Source of the DNA: an uncultured Saprospiraceae bacterium | Lineage (GTDB): Bacteria; Bacteroidota; Bacteroidia; Chitinophagales; Saprospiraceae | DNA: 7,863 nt | Assembly: GCA_937930625.1 (NCBI GenBank) | Contig: CALHBW010000578.1 | Span: 1 to 7,863, forward strand | Direction of reading: 5' to 3' | Position numbers and translations under genes: made by a program | Notes under the pieces: model-generated | What the model was told of the DNA's origin: nothing | The model's database searches: none | Seen by the model: only the letters and a program-made list of their open reading frames with translations | Part shown: positions 1 through 5,893 of the stretch, in pieces | How positions within the stretch are numbered: position 1 is the first letter of the stretch | Layout: every line of letters begins with the position of its first letter

Positions 1-133
1 CCTATATTTGTAATGCTATATGAATAATAATTTTGAACCACTAAGCAACTAAGCAACACTAAGTATCTCATAAGCAATTACTTAGTGATTCTTCGTTCCT
101 TAGTGGTTCAAAAGATAGCATTACAAGTGTAGG
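1..133. repeat. Large imperfect inverted repeat (long hairpin element), possibly cut by the window edge
   Basis: Positions 1-19 match the reverse complement of 115-133 at 17 of 19 bases. Positions 31-66 match the reverse complement of 78-113 at about 31 of 36, including a perfect 14-base block (31-44 with 100-113). The left arm has an extra 11 nt (20-30) opposite a single base. The loop is about 67-77. The arms contain reiterated CTAAG words. No reading frame of note crosses it. It resembles the dispersed ACCACTAAG-type intergenic repeats I associate with Bacteroidota. Whether it is mobile or structural cannot be told from one copy. Confidence 0.7.
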
Positions 134-166
134 ACTACCAACTAATTAATAATCAATGGCAATGTC

Positions 167-306
167 TTCGCCAAATTGATAATTGAGAATGTAGAATTCA
201 TAATTAATTCAAAACAATACTTTGTATTTTATTTATTAGTAATAATTTATAAAAATTAAAAACAATAAATTATTCTCTATGAATTTGCAATTATTCATTT
301 GGCGAA
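167..306. repeat. Inverted repeat with 19-bp ends around AT-rich DNA (MITE-like)
   Basis: The left end (167-185, starting TTCGCCAAAT) matches the reverse complement of the right end (288-306, ending ATTTGGCGAA) at 17 of 19 bases. Weaker complementarity continues inward (AATTGAGAAT and ATTCATA-like words against TATTCTCTATGAAT). The centre is very AT-rich and has no coding potential. The 140-bp size with matched ends suits a small non-autonomous element, but I see no clear target-site duplication. Confidence 0.5.
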
Positions 307-351
307 CATATTAACTTGGTTTATAGTATAAGTAAGCGGTTGGGGACATAA

Positions 352-532
352 CTAAGGAACGCGGGATAAATAAGTTTACCAACTTGGGTAGATTATTTTG
401 TGTTTCCCCGTATAGCTATCGGGGTCGTCTTGAAAGAAGGCGTTTATCGGGATAAATAACTGATTTCAAGGCGGAAAATAAGCACAAAAGAAGCAGCCAA
501 GATGGTAAACTTATTTTTGTCGCGTTCCTTAG
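352..532. repeat. 181-bp multi-branched inverted-repeat element
   Basis: The outer arms 352-387 and 497-532 match at 32 of 36 bases as inverted repeats, and weaker pairing continues inward to about 403/484. Inside lie two more hairpins. One is CCCCG-T-ATAGCTAT-CGGGG at 406-424. The other is 426-435 with 464-473 (9 of 10), enclosing TTTATC-GG-GATAAA at 443-456. The ends read CTAAGGAACG and CGTTCCTTAG, and the same decamer occurs in the right arm of the 1-133 element (94-103). It could be a MITE or a structured RNA locus. No protein is encoded and no clear target duplication is seen. Confidence 0.65.
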
Positions 533-560
533 GCAAACTTAGACCGATAGCCTTTGTTTT

Positions 561-586
561 TACAGGTCGATTAAAATCGCCTGTAC
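561..586. repeat. REP-like palindrome, third copy of the family at 6777-6866
   Basis: TACAGG (561-566) pairs with CCTGTA (580-585) and CGATT (568-572) with AATCG (575-579), with a bulged T at 567. Positions 568-587 are identical to 6846-6865 over 20 bases. It begins 7 bases past the stop codon of the minus-strand hydrolase gene. No T-tract follows on that strand, so it is more likely a dispersed repeat than a classic terminator. Confidence 0.75.
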
Positions 587-592
587 GGTTTG

Positions 593-1480
593 CTACGGCA
601 AACTATTATATACAAATTCTATAATTTTTTCAGCATTGATAAAACCTTGTCCGCGCGTTTCGTCCCATTCCTTGGTGAGTCCCATTTCTTTGACTTCTTC
701 AAGGGTTTTACCATCAGATTTGGCGGTTTTAACGCGCTCGCGAATGTCTGCCAATACATTACGGTAGGTTTTTAGTTCTTGTCGATTAGAGAGGTTGCCG
801 TGTCCGGGAATGATAATGGTTTTCTCATTGACGATAAAAAGAGCTTTGTTGATAGCCGTGATTAAACCGTCAATCGAACCACCCGAATTGAGGTCGATAA
901 AAGGATAGTTTCCACCGAAAAATGTATCGCCCATGTGCAGTACATTTTGCTTTGGAAAATAGACAAATGAATCACCGTCAGTGTGTGCATCATGTACGTG
1001 TATGACCATCATTGGCGTGATAGAATCAAGGTAAATGGTCATATCGTCGCTAAAAGTAATCTGCGGTAATGCCGCCGGAGGAGAAGGTTCTACGATGCGT
1101 CCCATTCCGCGAAACTGCTTGGTACTCATGCGTTTACGGACGTTTTCGTGTGCAATGATTATCGTGCCTTTATTGCCGAGGTTTTCGTTGCCGCCTGTAT
1201 GGTCGCCATGCCAGTGGGTATTGACGAGAAAACGGACGGGTTGGTCAGTAACAGTGGCAATCGCAGCGAGTATTTTATCGGTCAATTGTTCAAATTGGTC
1301 ATCAATCATATACACGCCATTCTCGCTGACTGCTATACCGATATTACCGCCCGAACCTTTGAGGACATAGATATTTTCGGCAGCTTTTTCGACGGTAATT
1401 TCGACCTTACTCCAGTCGCGTTGGGCTTGGAGGGTAATTGCTATTGTAGCAATGAAGATAGTTAAGATATACTTTTTCAT
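593..1480 (-). CDS. Periplasmic metallo-beta-lactamase-fold hydrolase
   Basis: The 295-residue product starts with a signal peptide (about residues 1-19, cleavage after LQA), so it probably acts in the periplasm. It has no lipobox cysteine. The MBL-fold metal ligands are visible: HWHGDH at 89-94 (H89, H91, D93, H94), H166 in HTDGD, D185 in MGDT and H227 in PGHG. This is a full two-metal set of the glyoxalase II type, with aspartate rather than the cysteine of class B1 beta-lactamases. Length is normal for a stand-alone MBL protein. The substrate cannot be read from sequence: a lactamase, lactonase or other hydrolase are all possible, and I would not call it a resistance gene. It is divergent from the PhoD-like gene across 137 bp. 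The ATG at 1480 is chosen because it directly precedes the signal peptide (MKKYIL). Confidence 0.9.
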   Translation of the reverse strand: MKKYILTIFIATIAITLQAQRDWSKVEITVEKAAENIYVLKGSGGNIGIAVSENGVYMIDDQFEQLTDKILAAIATVTDQPVRFLVNTHWHGDHTGGNENLGNKGTIIIAHENVRKRMSTKQFRGMGRIVEPSPPAALPQITFSDDMTIYLDSITPMMVIHVHDAHTDGDSFVYFPKQNVLHMGDTFFGGNYPFIDLNSGGSIDGLITAINKALFIVNEKTIIIPGHGNLSNRQELKTYRNVLADIRERVKTAKSDGKTLEEVKEMGLTKEWDETRGQGFINAEKIIEFVYNSLP

Positions 1481-1557
1481 AGTAAATTAATTTTGATATG
1501 TGGTCGTTTATCTTTAATACTCGAAATTACTACAAGGTAACATTTTCGTATTTTAAA

Positions 1558-1574
1558 ATGATATTTTTTATCAT
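1558..1574. promoter_or_regulatory. Dyad in the divergent intergenic region, possible operator
   Basis: ATGATA (1558-1563) and TATCAT (1569-1574) form 6-bp arms around TTTTT. It lies between the divergent hydrolase and phosphatase genes, about 44 bp before the phosphatase start. Position and symmetry would suit a regulator site, but the sequence is so AT-rich that chance is a fair explanation. I could not pick a convincing promoter for either flanking gene. A TATATTTA at 1605-1612 lies very close to the phosphatase ATG. Confidence 0.25.
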
Positions 1575-1617
1575 AAAATAATATTCAAACATCCGATAAT
1601 TAATTATATTTACCCTT

Positions 1618-3402
1618 ATGAAATCAATGATTACCTTCTTGCTTACTTTGCTGTGTTCTACGCTTTTCGCGCAAGTCCAGCTTCCTGATAATATGTATCC
1701 CGATACGCTTCACCATCCGTTTTGGTACGGCGTAGCTTCGGGCGACCCAACAGATTCGGGCGTTATTCTCTGGACGAAAGTAGAAGTTGACCTTACCCAA
1801 GTCAATCCCATCCCGCTTAATTACCTAATCGCTACTGATGCCGATATGGACAATATCGTACAAACAGGAACAACGGAAGCCACTATTCTCACAGATTGGA
1901 CAGCTAAAATTGACATAAACGGTTTAGATGCCACGACGACTTATTATTATCAATTTGAATTATCGGACGGCACTGCTTCCCAAATCGGCAGAACGAAAAC
2001 CGCCCCTTCCGGTGCATCGAATGAGTTAAATTTTGCAATTGCCTCATGTTCAAGTATTTATTCAGGATATTTTAATGCCTATCGGCGAATTGCAGAACGC
2101 GACGAGTTGGATTTGGTCATTCATGTGGGTGATTATGTGTATGATTTCGTTGACCCGGATGAGCAGATTCGTGTACCCGAGCCGCCTCCGATTGACCCGC
2201 TTTATTTGGATGAATGGCGGGATTTACATACTTATTATTTGCTCGACCCCGACCTGCGACTGATGCGACAAATGCACCCTATTGCTGTTCTTTGGGACAA
2301 TCACGATACTGATGGCGACGATGAACAAACCACGATGGAAGCCATGCAAGCCTTCCACGAATACGTACCTGTACGTCAGCAAGCGGATGACCTGCATTTG
2401 TATCGTCGATTGCAGTACGGCGATTTGGTGGACATTATTTTCATGGATGCCGAATTGTATCGTAATCAGGACTTTATCACACCCGAAGAACGTTCCGTCT
2501 TGGGATTTGAGCAGTACGATTGGCTGATAAATGAGATTGATAATTCGACAGCACAATGGCGGATATTTGGGACACAAAAGATGTTTGGGCTATGGAATAT
2601 TCAAGATAGCCCGATTGATTTGCCGATTGGTAATGGAGAAGTGGTTGACCCAAATAGTTGGGATGGATATATGCTCGAACGCGAAATGTTGTTGACTCAT
2701 TTGCGCGACAACGAAAAGGATAATAATATTTTTGTGACGGGCGATTTGCACTTTGCCCTGGCATTGGATATTCCCATTCATCCGCTTGACCCTGATGAGT
2801 ATAATCCCGAAACAGGTGAAGGTTCGGTGGGCGTGGAAATGATGGGCGGTAGTATCACACGCGGCAATCTTGATGAGAGTGGTTACGACCCGTTTATCGG
2901 GGAGCTTTTAACTCAAATTAGTTACTCGCTCAATCCGCATCATGTTTATGAGGAGTTGGTGAAACATGGCTACGGTACACTTACCATTCGACCTGATACG
3001 ACGATTGGGAGGTTTTGGTTTTCGGATATTTTGCAATTTGCGGATGTAGAAGAACTTGGTGAAGAATTATTTTGTGTGGATGGAAAAAATCATTGGGAAC
3101 GCTTTGGTACAGTCGATGTCGAACTTCCTGTAAACGAGGACTTTTATGTAGGAAATCCGTTTCCGAATCCTGCTAATGCTGAATTGAATATTAATGTTTC
3201 CATAAAAAAATCACAGCAAATTATGATTCAATTATTTGATATTGAGGGACGTAGAGTGGGTGAGCCACAGTTTTTTAATTGTCATTCAAATGGTGTCAAT
3301 ACCCTCACATTAAATAATAAAAATATTGAACAGGGGATGTATATGATGAAAATTAGCGGTGCGCGATTTGAAACAGCAAGAAAAATTATTATGACGAATT
3401 AA
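1618..3402 (+). CDS. Secreted PhoD-like alkaline phosphatase/phosphodiesterase with T9SS sorting domain
   Basis: The 594-residue product has a signal peptide (about 1-18, cleavage after LFA). A PhoD-type N-terminal beta-sandwich (about 32-130) opens with FWYGVASGDPTDSGVILWTK. The metallophosphatase domain (about 135-470) shows IASCSS (141-146), HVGDYVYD (169-176), WDNHD (226-230), MDAELYR (276-282) and GDLH (375-378), which match the conserved metal-site blocks. Residues from about 511 to the end (NPFPNPAN, then a beta-rich tail with GMYMMKI) are a type A type IX sorting domain, implying export across the outer membrane and surface attachment or release. The likely role is scavenging phosphate from phosphomonoesters or diesters. 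Two blocks differ from the usual forms: WDNHD for WDDHE, and MDAELYR for a more typical LDTRxYR. This may mark a divergent subgroup. Start choice between ATG 1618 and 1627 is uncertain; 1618 gives the basic residue of the signal peptide. Confidence 0.93.
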   Translation: MKSMITFLLTLLCSTLFAQVQLPDNMYPDTLHHPFWYGVASGDPTDSGVILWTKVEVDLTQVNPIPLNYLIATDADMDNIVQTGTTEATILTDWTAKIDINGLDATTTYYYQFELSDGTASQIGRTKTAPSGASNELNFAIASCSSIYSGYFNAYRRIAERDELDLVIHVGDYVYDFVDPDEQIRVPEPPPIDPLYLDEWRDLHTYYLLDPDLRLMRQMHPIAVLWDNHDTDGDDEQTTMEAMQAFHEYVPVRQQADDLHLYRRLQYGDLVDIIFMDAELYRNQDFITPEERSVLGFEQYDWLINEIDNSTAQWRIFGTQKMFGLWNIQDSPIDLPIGNGEVVDPNSWDGYMLEREMLLTHLRDNEKDNNIFVTGDLHFALALDIPIHPLDPDEYNPETGEGSVGVEMMGGSITRGNLDESGYDPFIGELLTQISYSLNPHHVYEELVKHGYGTLTIRPDTTIGRFWFSDILQFADVEELGEELFCVDGKNHWERFGTVDVELPVNEDFYVGNPFPNPANAELNINVSIKKSQQIMIQLFDIEGRRVGEPQFFNCHSNGVNTLTLNNKNIEQGMYMMKISGARFETARKIIMTN

Positions 3403-3421
3403 CAATGTATTAAAATTTGGG

Positions 3422-3518
3422 TTGCGGGTTTTGGTATCACATAAGTGGCAATTGAAGAAACACAACTATTGTCTCTTTTTTCACGTATTTAGTCAACTTT
3501 CCACTCATAACCCGACAA
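3422..3518. repeat. Weak interrupted inverted repeat downstream of the phosphatase gene
   Basis: TTGCGGGTT (3422-3430) and ATAAGTGG (3441-3448) are complementary, with small mismatches, to the continuous block CCACTCATAACCCGACAA (3501-3518). A 10-nt insertion splits the left arm. The layout is like the interrupted hairpin at 1-133. The rest of the 293-bp gap (3403-3695) is AT-rich. It holds GACTTTTTGTTTCTTTGTGG-like intergenic filler and a promoter candidate, with no gene. Confidence 0.35.
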
Positions 3519-3633
3519 CTCATAACTCAATATATAGATCGGTAAAATTTTTATTTTTATTTAGCTCAAAACAAGACCATGATTTTGAGTGACTTTTTGT
3601 TTCTTTGTGGTCGGAAAGGTTGACGAATCTGTG

Positions 3634-3666
3634 TTTGTTCCTAAAAATACAGCCACAGTATATTTC
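3634..3666 (+). promoter_or_regulatory. Bacteroidota-type promoter candidate for the 3696-4175 gene
   Basis: TTTG (3634-3637) is followed after 21 nt by TATATTTC (3659-3666). This is one base from the Bacteroidota consensus TTTG, 19-21 nt, TAnnTTTG. Transcription would start near 3673, giving a leader of about 23 nt before the ATG at 3696. Confidence 0.4.
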
Positions 3667-3695
3667 TAACTTTTCAATCACATAATTTATAACTA

Positions 3696-4175
3696 ATGGC
3701 AAGAGTTAATATTTTAGATTTATTGCAAAATACCATTGAAGAGGTAAAGCAAGGCAATCGCAACAACCCAAATGAACCTACCGCAGACCCAACCGTTTTT
3801 GATTTCTTAAAAGGAAAATTGGGTGATATTCACCAAGTCAATCAGGAAAGAAAAGCAAGAGGAGAAAGACCACTCAAACTCAAAGATTTATTGAGAGGCA
3901 AACTAAAAGAAGCACGCAACCAACACAAAGACAATCCTAATGTACCCGACTCGATTTTTGATAAATTGACGAATAGAATCGACGAGCATGATAAGGTACG
4001 TCAGCAGCAACGTAGCGAGGAAAGCATCGCCGAAATTATCAACGAATATGGTATTGATGTGAGCAGACTTTCTCGTAATGAATTGAATCAAATTCAGCAA
4101 AGATATGTCGCTGATAATGACAAACTCGACGAGCAGTACGCGCAATATATTCACCAACTCAATCAGAGTAGATAA
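3696..4175 (+). CDS. Hypothetical charged helical protein with internal duplication
   Basis: I do not recognise the family. The 159-residue product is hydrophilic and rich in K, R, E, Q and N. It has no signal peptide or membrane segment, so it is presumably cytoplasmic. It contains two diverged copies of a unit of about 45 residues. Copy A (about 6-52) runs ILDLL, then NNPNEP, then VFDFLKGKL. Copy B (about 62-105) runs KDLL, then DNPNVP, then IFDKLTNRI. Both end in a Q/R-rich helix. A distinct helical C-terminus (about 108-159) follows. The ATG at 3696 fits a promoter candidate just upstream and the first unit. No catalytic motif is visible. The candidate structured RNA starts 9 nt after the stop, so the two may share a transcript. 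A real gene is likely given its length, amino-acid composition and duplication. Confidence 0.8.
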   Translation: MARVNILDLLQNTIEEVKQGNRNNPNEPTADPTVFDFLKGKLGDIHQVNQERKARGERPLKLKDLLRGKLKEARNQHKDNPNVPDSIFDKLTNRIDEHDKVRQQQRSEESIAEIINEYGIDVSRLSRNELNQIQQRYVADNDKLDEQYAQYIHQLNQSR

Positions 4176-4183
4176 AAACCAGA

Positions 4184-4281
4184 AGTTGGAACGCTTTGCT
4201 GTCAGAGGTCAAAATCGGGTATTATAGTTAGTGCCCGAAACTGCCATTTGACAATAAGATGGTCTGACTGATGAACCAACT
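4184..4281 (+). ncRNA. Candidate structured RNA: four nested helices upstream of a terminator
   Basis: Four helices nest in order. P1 is AGTTGG (4184-4189) with CCAACT (4276-4281). P2 is GTCAGA (4201-4206) with TCTGAC (4263-4268). P3 is GTCAAA (4208-4213) with TTTGAC (4247-4252), continued by T4215-A4246 past a bulged A. P4 is CGGG (4216-4219) with CCCG (4234-4237). The region ends about 35 nt before an intrinsic terminator. It could be a small RNA released from the 3' UTR of the upstream gene, an independent RNA, or a chance fold. I do not recognise it as 6S, SRP, tmRNA or a known riboswitch. The strand is set by the terminator; inverted complementarity alone would not decide it. Confidence 0.45.
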
Positions 4282-4311
4282 ATGAAAAGCTAAGTAATCT
4301 AGACCTTTACT

Positions 4312-4346
4312 GGAGCGGTGTTGACTTAGGTTGACATCGCTTTTTT
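4312..4346 (+). terminator. Rho-independent terminator
   Basis: GCGGTGT (4315-4321) pairs with ACATCGC (4334-4340), including one G-U pair, and is followed at once by six T (4341-4346). It would end transcription from the 3696-4175 gene and from the candidate RNA, about 140 nt past the stop codon. Confidence 0.7.
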
Positions 4347-4431
4347 AGTGCAAAAATTCCAAAATTCAAAACCTAAATTCGAAGGTTTCATTTTTGGAAT
4401 TTGTTATTTGTTATTTGGAATTTCACTAAAA
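4343..4431. repeat. Inverted repeat between the convergent genes, overlapping the end of the Omp85-like gene
   Basis: TTTTAGTG (4343-4350) pairs with CACTAAAA (4424-4431) and AAATTCCAAA (4354-4363) with TTTGGAATTT (4414-4423), leaving a 3-nt bulge at 4351-4353. The stop codon of the minus-strand gene (4426-4428) lies in the right arm. Inside are a GTTATTT tandem (4402-4415) and the terminator hairpin at 4352-4399. This ATTCCAAA type of intergenic repeat is familiar from Bacteroidota. Confidence 0.6.
4352..4399 (-). terminator. Probable intrinsic terminator of the Omp85-like gene
   Basis: Read on the minus strand, TTCCAAAA and AAACCT (from 4399 down to about 4383) pair with AGGTTT and TTTTGGAA (4374 down to 4357) around a small internal loop. 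A run of five T follows (4356-4352). It lies about 30 nt after the stop codon. The stem is AT-rich, so strength is uncertain. Confidence 0.5.
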
Positions 4432-5694
4432 GTACTGTCCTAACCCGAACCCAAAACCATACTCACCTTCATTTCGCAAGTCGGCAGATAAGTCGAGTCG
4501 CAGAATCATATTGGAAAATTGACGGATGCTCACACGCAAGCCCATTCCTCCAAACAAAGCTTGATTTTCGTGTCGCCAAATCGTATCGAAATCCTCACCT
4601 GATAAAGCCAATGCACCAAAATCTAAAAAAGGAACGAGCTGTATCGCACCAATTTTTCTTTCAAAAACCATTTGACGATATTCGGCATTGAAACTCAACT
4701 CGCGTGAGCCGCGCAGCACTCTATCGCCGGCTCCGCGTACATTGATGTAATTGTCCAAAACGAAGGAAGGAAAAGGTGTGTAATCATTGTCAGAGACACC
4801 GATATTGAGGCGCAAAGCGAGGTTGCCGCGCTTGCGGATGCGTCTGAAATATGAGGTTGAGTTTTGAAATTTCCAGAACGCATTATCATCCACTTCGGGT
4901 GCAGTACTGACTTCAAAACAAGCAAAGTTGGAGAAACCATCACGGTATTCATTGAAGAAATTGACACGATTGAAGGTATGCAGAACTTTCGCCAAAAATT
5001 TGGGCGTATCAACCGAAATTGCTCGTGGAGAAACGACATCTTCGAGGATTTGTGGTGAGTATTTTTCGTATAATGGATTGATGCCAAATTCAAGGAAATT
5101 ATTGAACTTAAATTCATACCTCGCCAAAAATTCCGCCGAATACAAATCATAGAGATAACGCAGGTCTTGCTCGGGAAATTTGACCGGTTCGAGGGTCGAT
5201 TGTTTGAGCAAATTTACAGAATAGCCCCAGCGTGATTTTTTGATATAAGGTGTTCTGATAAAAGCATGAAAAGTGTGCCTGTCGTAATACCTGTAATACG
5301 CGCTCGCCACACTGCCATTTCCCATAAAATTATAATCAATAATACCCACTTGCGCGATAATCGTACCGCCTGCTGCACCAACGTTTCCAATAGGAATACG
5401 AGTGGTACGTTCTTTTAGATGATACTCAATGATGCAGCCATCCGTCGTATCACGTACTGTCGGTATTATAGTCGAAAACAGGTCTAAATTTCGCAGCACT
5501 TGTTCGTCTCTCTTCAGACGTGTACTATCCAGTTGTTCACCCGGATGTACACACAGAAAACGCCCCAAATGGTCTGTTTTGGTCTTTTTACAACCTACAA
5601 TTCTGACCTCTTGGACAGTTTGAGCATTGATATTTGTGAGAATAAAAAGAAAAATAACCCCGATAGCTATCGGGGTGAAAATCGATTTCACCAT
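4426..5694 (-). CDS. Omp85/BamA-like outer-membrane beta-barrel protein with one POTRA-like domain
   Basis: The 422-residue product has a signal peptide (about 1-24, cleavage after NINA). One POTRA-like domain follows (about 26-95, VQEVRIVGCKKT, then LRNLDLFSTIIPTV). The rest is a beta-barrel of alternating aromatic and polar residues. V319-R320-G321 in YINVRGAGDRVLRGSREL matches the conserved VRG motif in loop 6 of Omp85 barrels, and the following AEYR strand also fits. The last residue is F after GFGFGLGQY, a proper outer-membrane beta-signal. With one POTRA it is much shorter than true BamA (about 800 residues), so it is an accessory Omp85 or patatin-less surface-antigen type whose client is unknown. 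A dispersed palindrome (5657-5676) encodes residues 7-13 of its signal peptide. A TAACTTTG promoter element lies upstream. It stands alone, convergent with the 3696-4175 gene. Confidence 0.88.
   Translation of the reverse strand: MVKSIFTPIAIGVIFLFILTNINAQTVQEVRIVGCKKTKTDHLGRFLCVHPGEQLDSTRLKRDEQVLRNLDLFSTIIPTVRDTTDGCIIEYHLKERTTRIPIGNVGAAGGTIIAQVGIIDYNFMGNGSVASAYYRYYDRHTFHAFIRTPYIKKSRWGYSVNLLKQSTLEPVKFPEQDLRYLYDLYSAEFLARYEFKFNNFLEFGINPLYEKYSPQILEDVVSPRAISVDTPKFLAKVLHTFNRVNFFNEYRDGFSNFACFEVSTAPEVDDNAFWKFQNSTSYFRRIRKRGNLALRLNIGVSDNDYTPFPSFVLDNYINVRGAGDRVLRGSRELSFNAEYRQMVFERKIGAIQLVPFLDFGALALSGEDFDTIWRHENQALFGGMGLRVSIRQFSNMILRLDLSADLRNEGEYGFGFGLGQYF
5657..5676. repeat. Perfect 20-bp palindrome inside a signal-peptide coding sequence
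   Basis: The core CCCCGATAGCTATCGGGG (5658-5675), extended by one A/T pair, is a perfect palindrome. A copy with one inserted T lies at 406-424 inside the 352-532 element. Here the palindrome is read in frame on the minus strand as T-P-I-A-I-G-V, residues 7-13 of the Omp85-like precursor. Confidence 0.85.
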
Positions 5695-5722
5695 AGAATT
5701 TACTTTGTGGTATATGGAAGTG

Positions 5723-5751
5723 CAAAGTTAATGGTTTGTTGGCTTTTGAAA
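5723..5751 (-). promoter_or_regulatory. Promoter candidate for the Omp85-like gene
   Basis: On the minus strand TAACTTTG (5730 to 5723) is an exact match to the TAnnTTTG -7 element. A weak TTTC (5751-5748) lies 17 nt upstream in place of TTTG. The predicted start of transcription near 5716 leaves a leader of about 20 nt before the ATG at 5694. Confidence 0.45.
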
Positions 5752-5774
5752 TGTTTGGAACATGACAGAAGTAC

Positions 5775-5815
5775 AAAAAAAACTCGCCTTGCATTTTTGG
5801 AAATGCAAGGCGAGT
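5775..5815 (-). terminator. Strong intrinsic terminator of the Rpn-family gene
   Basis: A perfect 15-bp stem (5782-5796 with 5801-5815, core CTCGCCTTGCATTT) closes a 4-nt loop. On the minus strand it is followed by a T-tract (5782 down to 5775, eight A on the plus strand). It lies about 80 nt after the nuclease stop codon and before the promoter candidate of the next minus-strand gene, so it separates the two transcription units. Confidence 0.85.
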
Positions 5816-5829
5816 GGTACGTGATGTTT

Positions 5830-5859
5830 TGTAGAGAAAATTCATGAATTTTCTCTACA
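5830..5859. repeat. Perfect 30-bp palindrome of the GTAGAGA...TCTCTAC type
   Basis: Positions 5830-5859 equal their own reverse complement: TGTAGAGAAAATT, CATG, then the mirrored arm. Neither strand has a T-tract directly after it, so it is not a canonical terminator. It has the look of the dispersed GTAGAGA-CATG-TCTCTAC palindromes I recall from Bacteroidota and cyanobacteria, an attribution from memory. A long dimer operator is the alternative. Confidence 0.85.
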
Positions 5860-5893
5860 TCAGGAAGTTTTTTTCTGGACATTTTTTGAAAAA

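Noticed and set aside
1..592. CRISPR array or integron attC array in the repeat-rich left end
   Set aside because: The repeats are inverted pairs of differing sequence, with no regularly spaced direct repeats, no attC core sites and no cas or integrase gene in the window.
1035..1465. Plus-strand open frames opposite the MBL-fold gene
   Set aside because: They lie antisense to a gene with clear signal peptide and metal-binding motifs, and their translations show no recognisable domain.
593..1480. Calling the MBL-fold gene a beta-lactamase
   Set aside because: The ligand set has aspartate where B1 enzymes have cysteine, and the fold serves many substrates, so only a general hydrolase call is justified.
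4268..4300. Hammerhead-ribozyme-like words CTGATGA and GAAA in correct order, flanked by GGTCT/AGACC
   Set aside because: The bases between CTGATGA and GAAA cannot form stem II, and no stem III can be drawn with a proper cleavage triplet, so this is a chance match.
3696..4346. Type III toxin-antitoxin system or similar RNA-protein pair
   Set aside because: The protein has no ToxN-like features and the RNA region has no tandem repeats; only adjacency supports the idea.
5500..5847. Plus-strand open frame of 115 codons across the Omp85-like gene start and the terminator hairpin
   Set aside because: It crosses a promoter candidate, a strong terminator and part of a palindrome, and matches no protein family I know.
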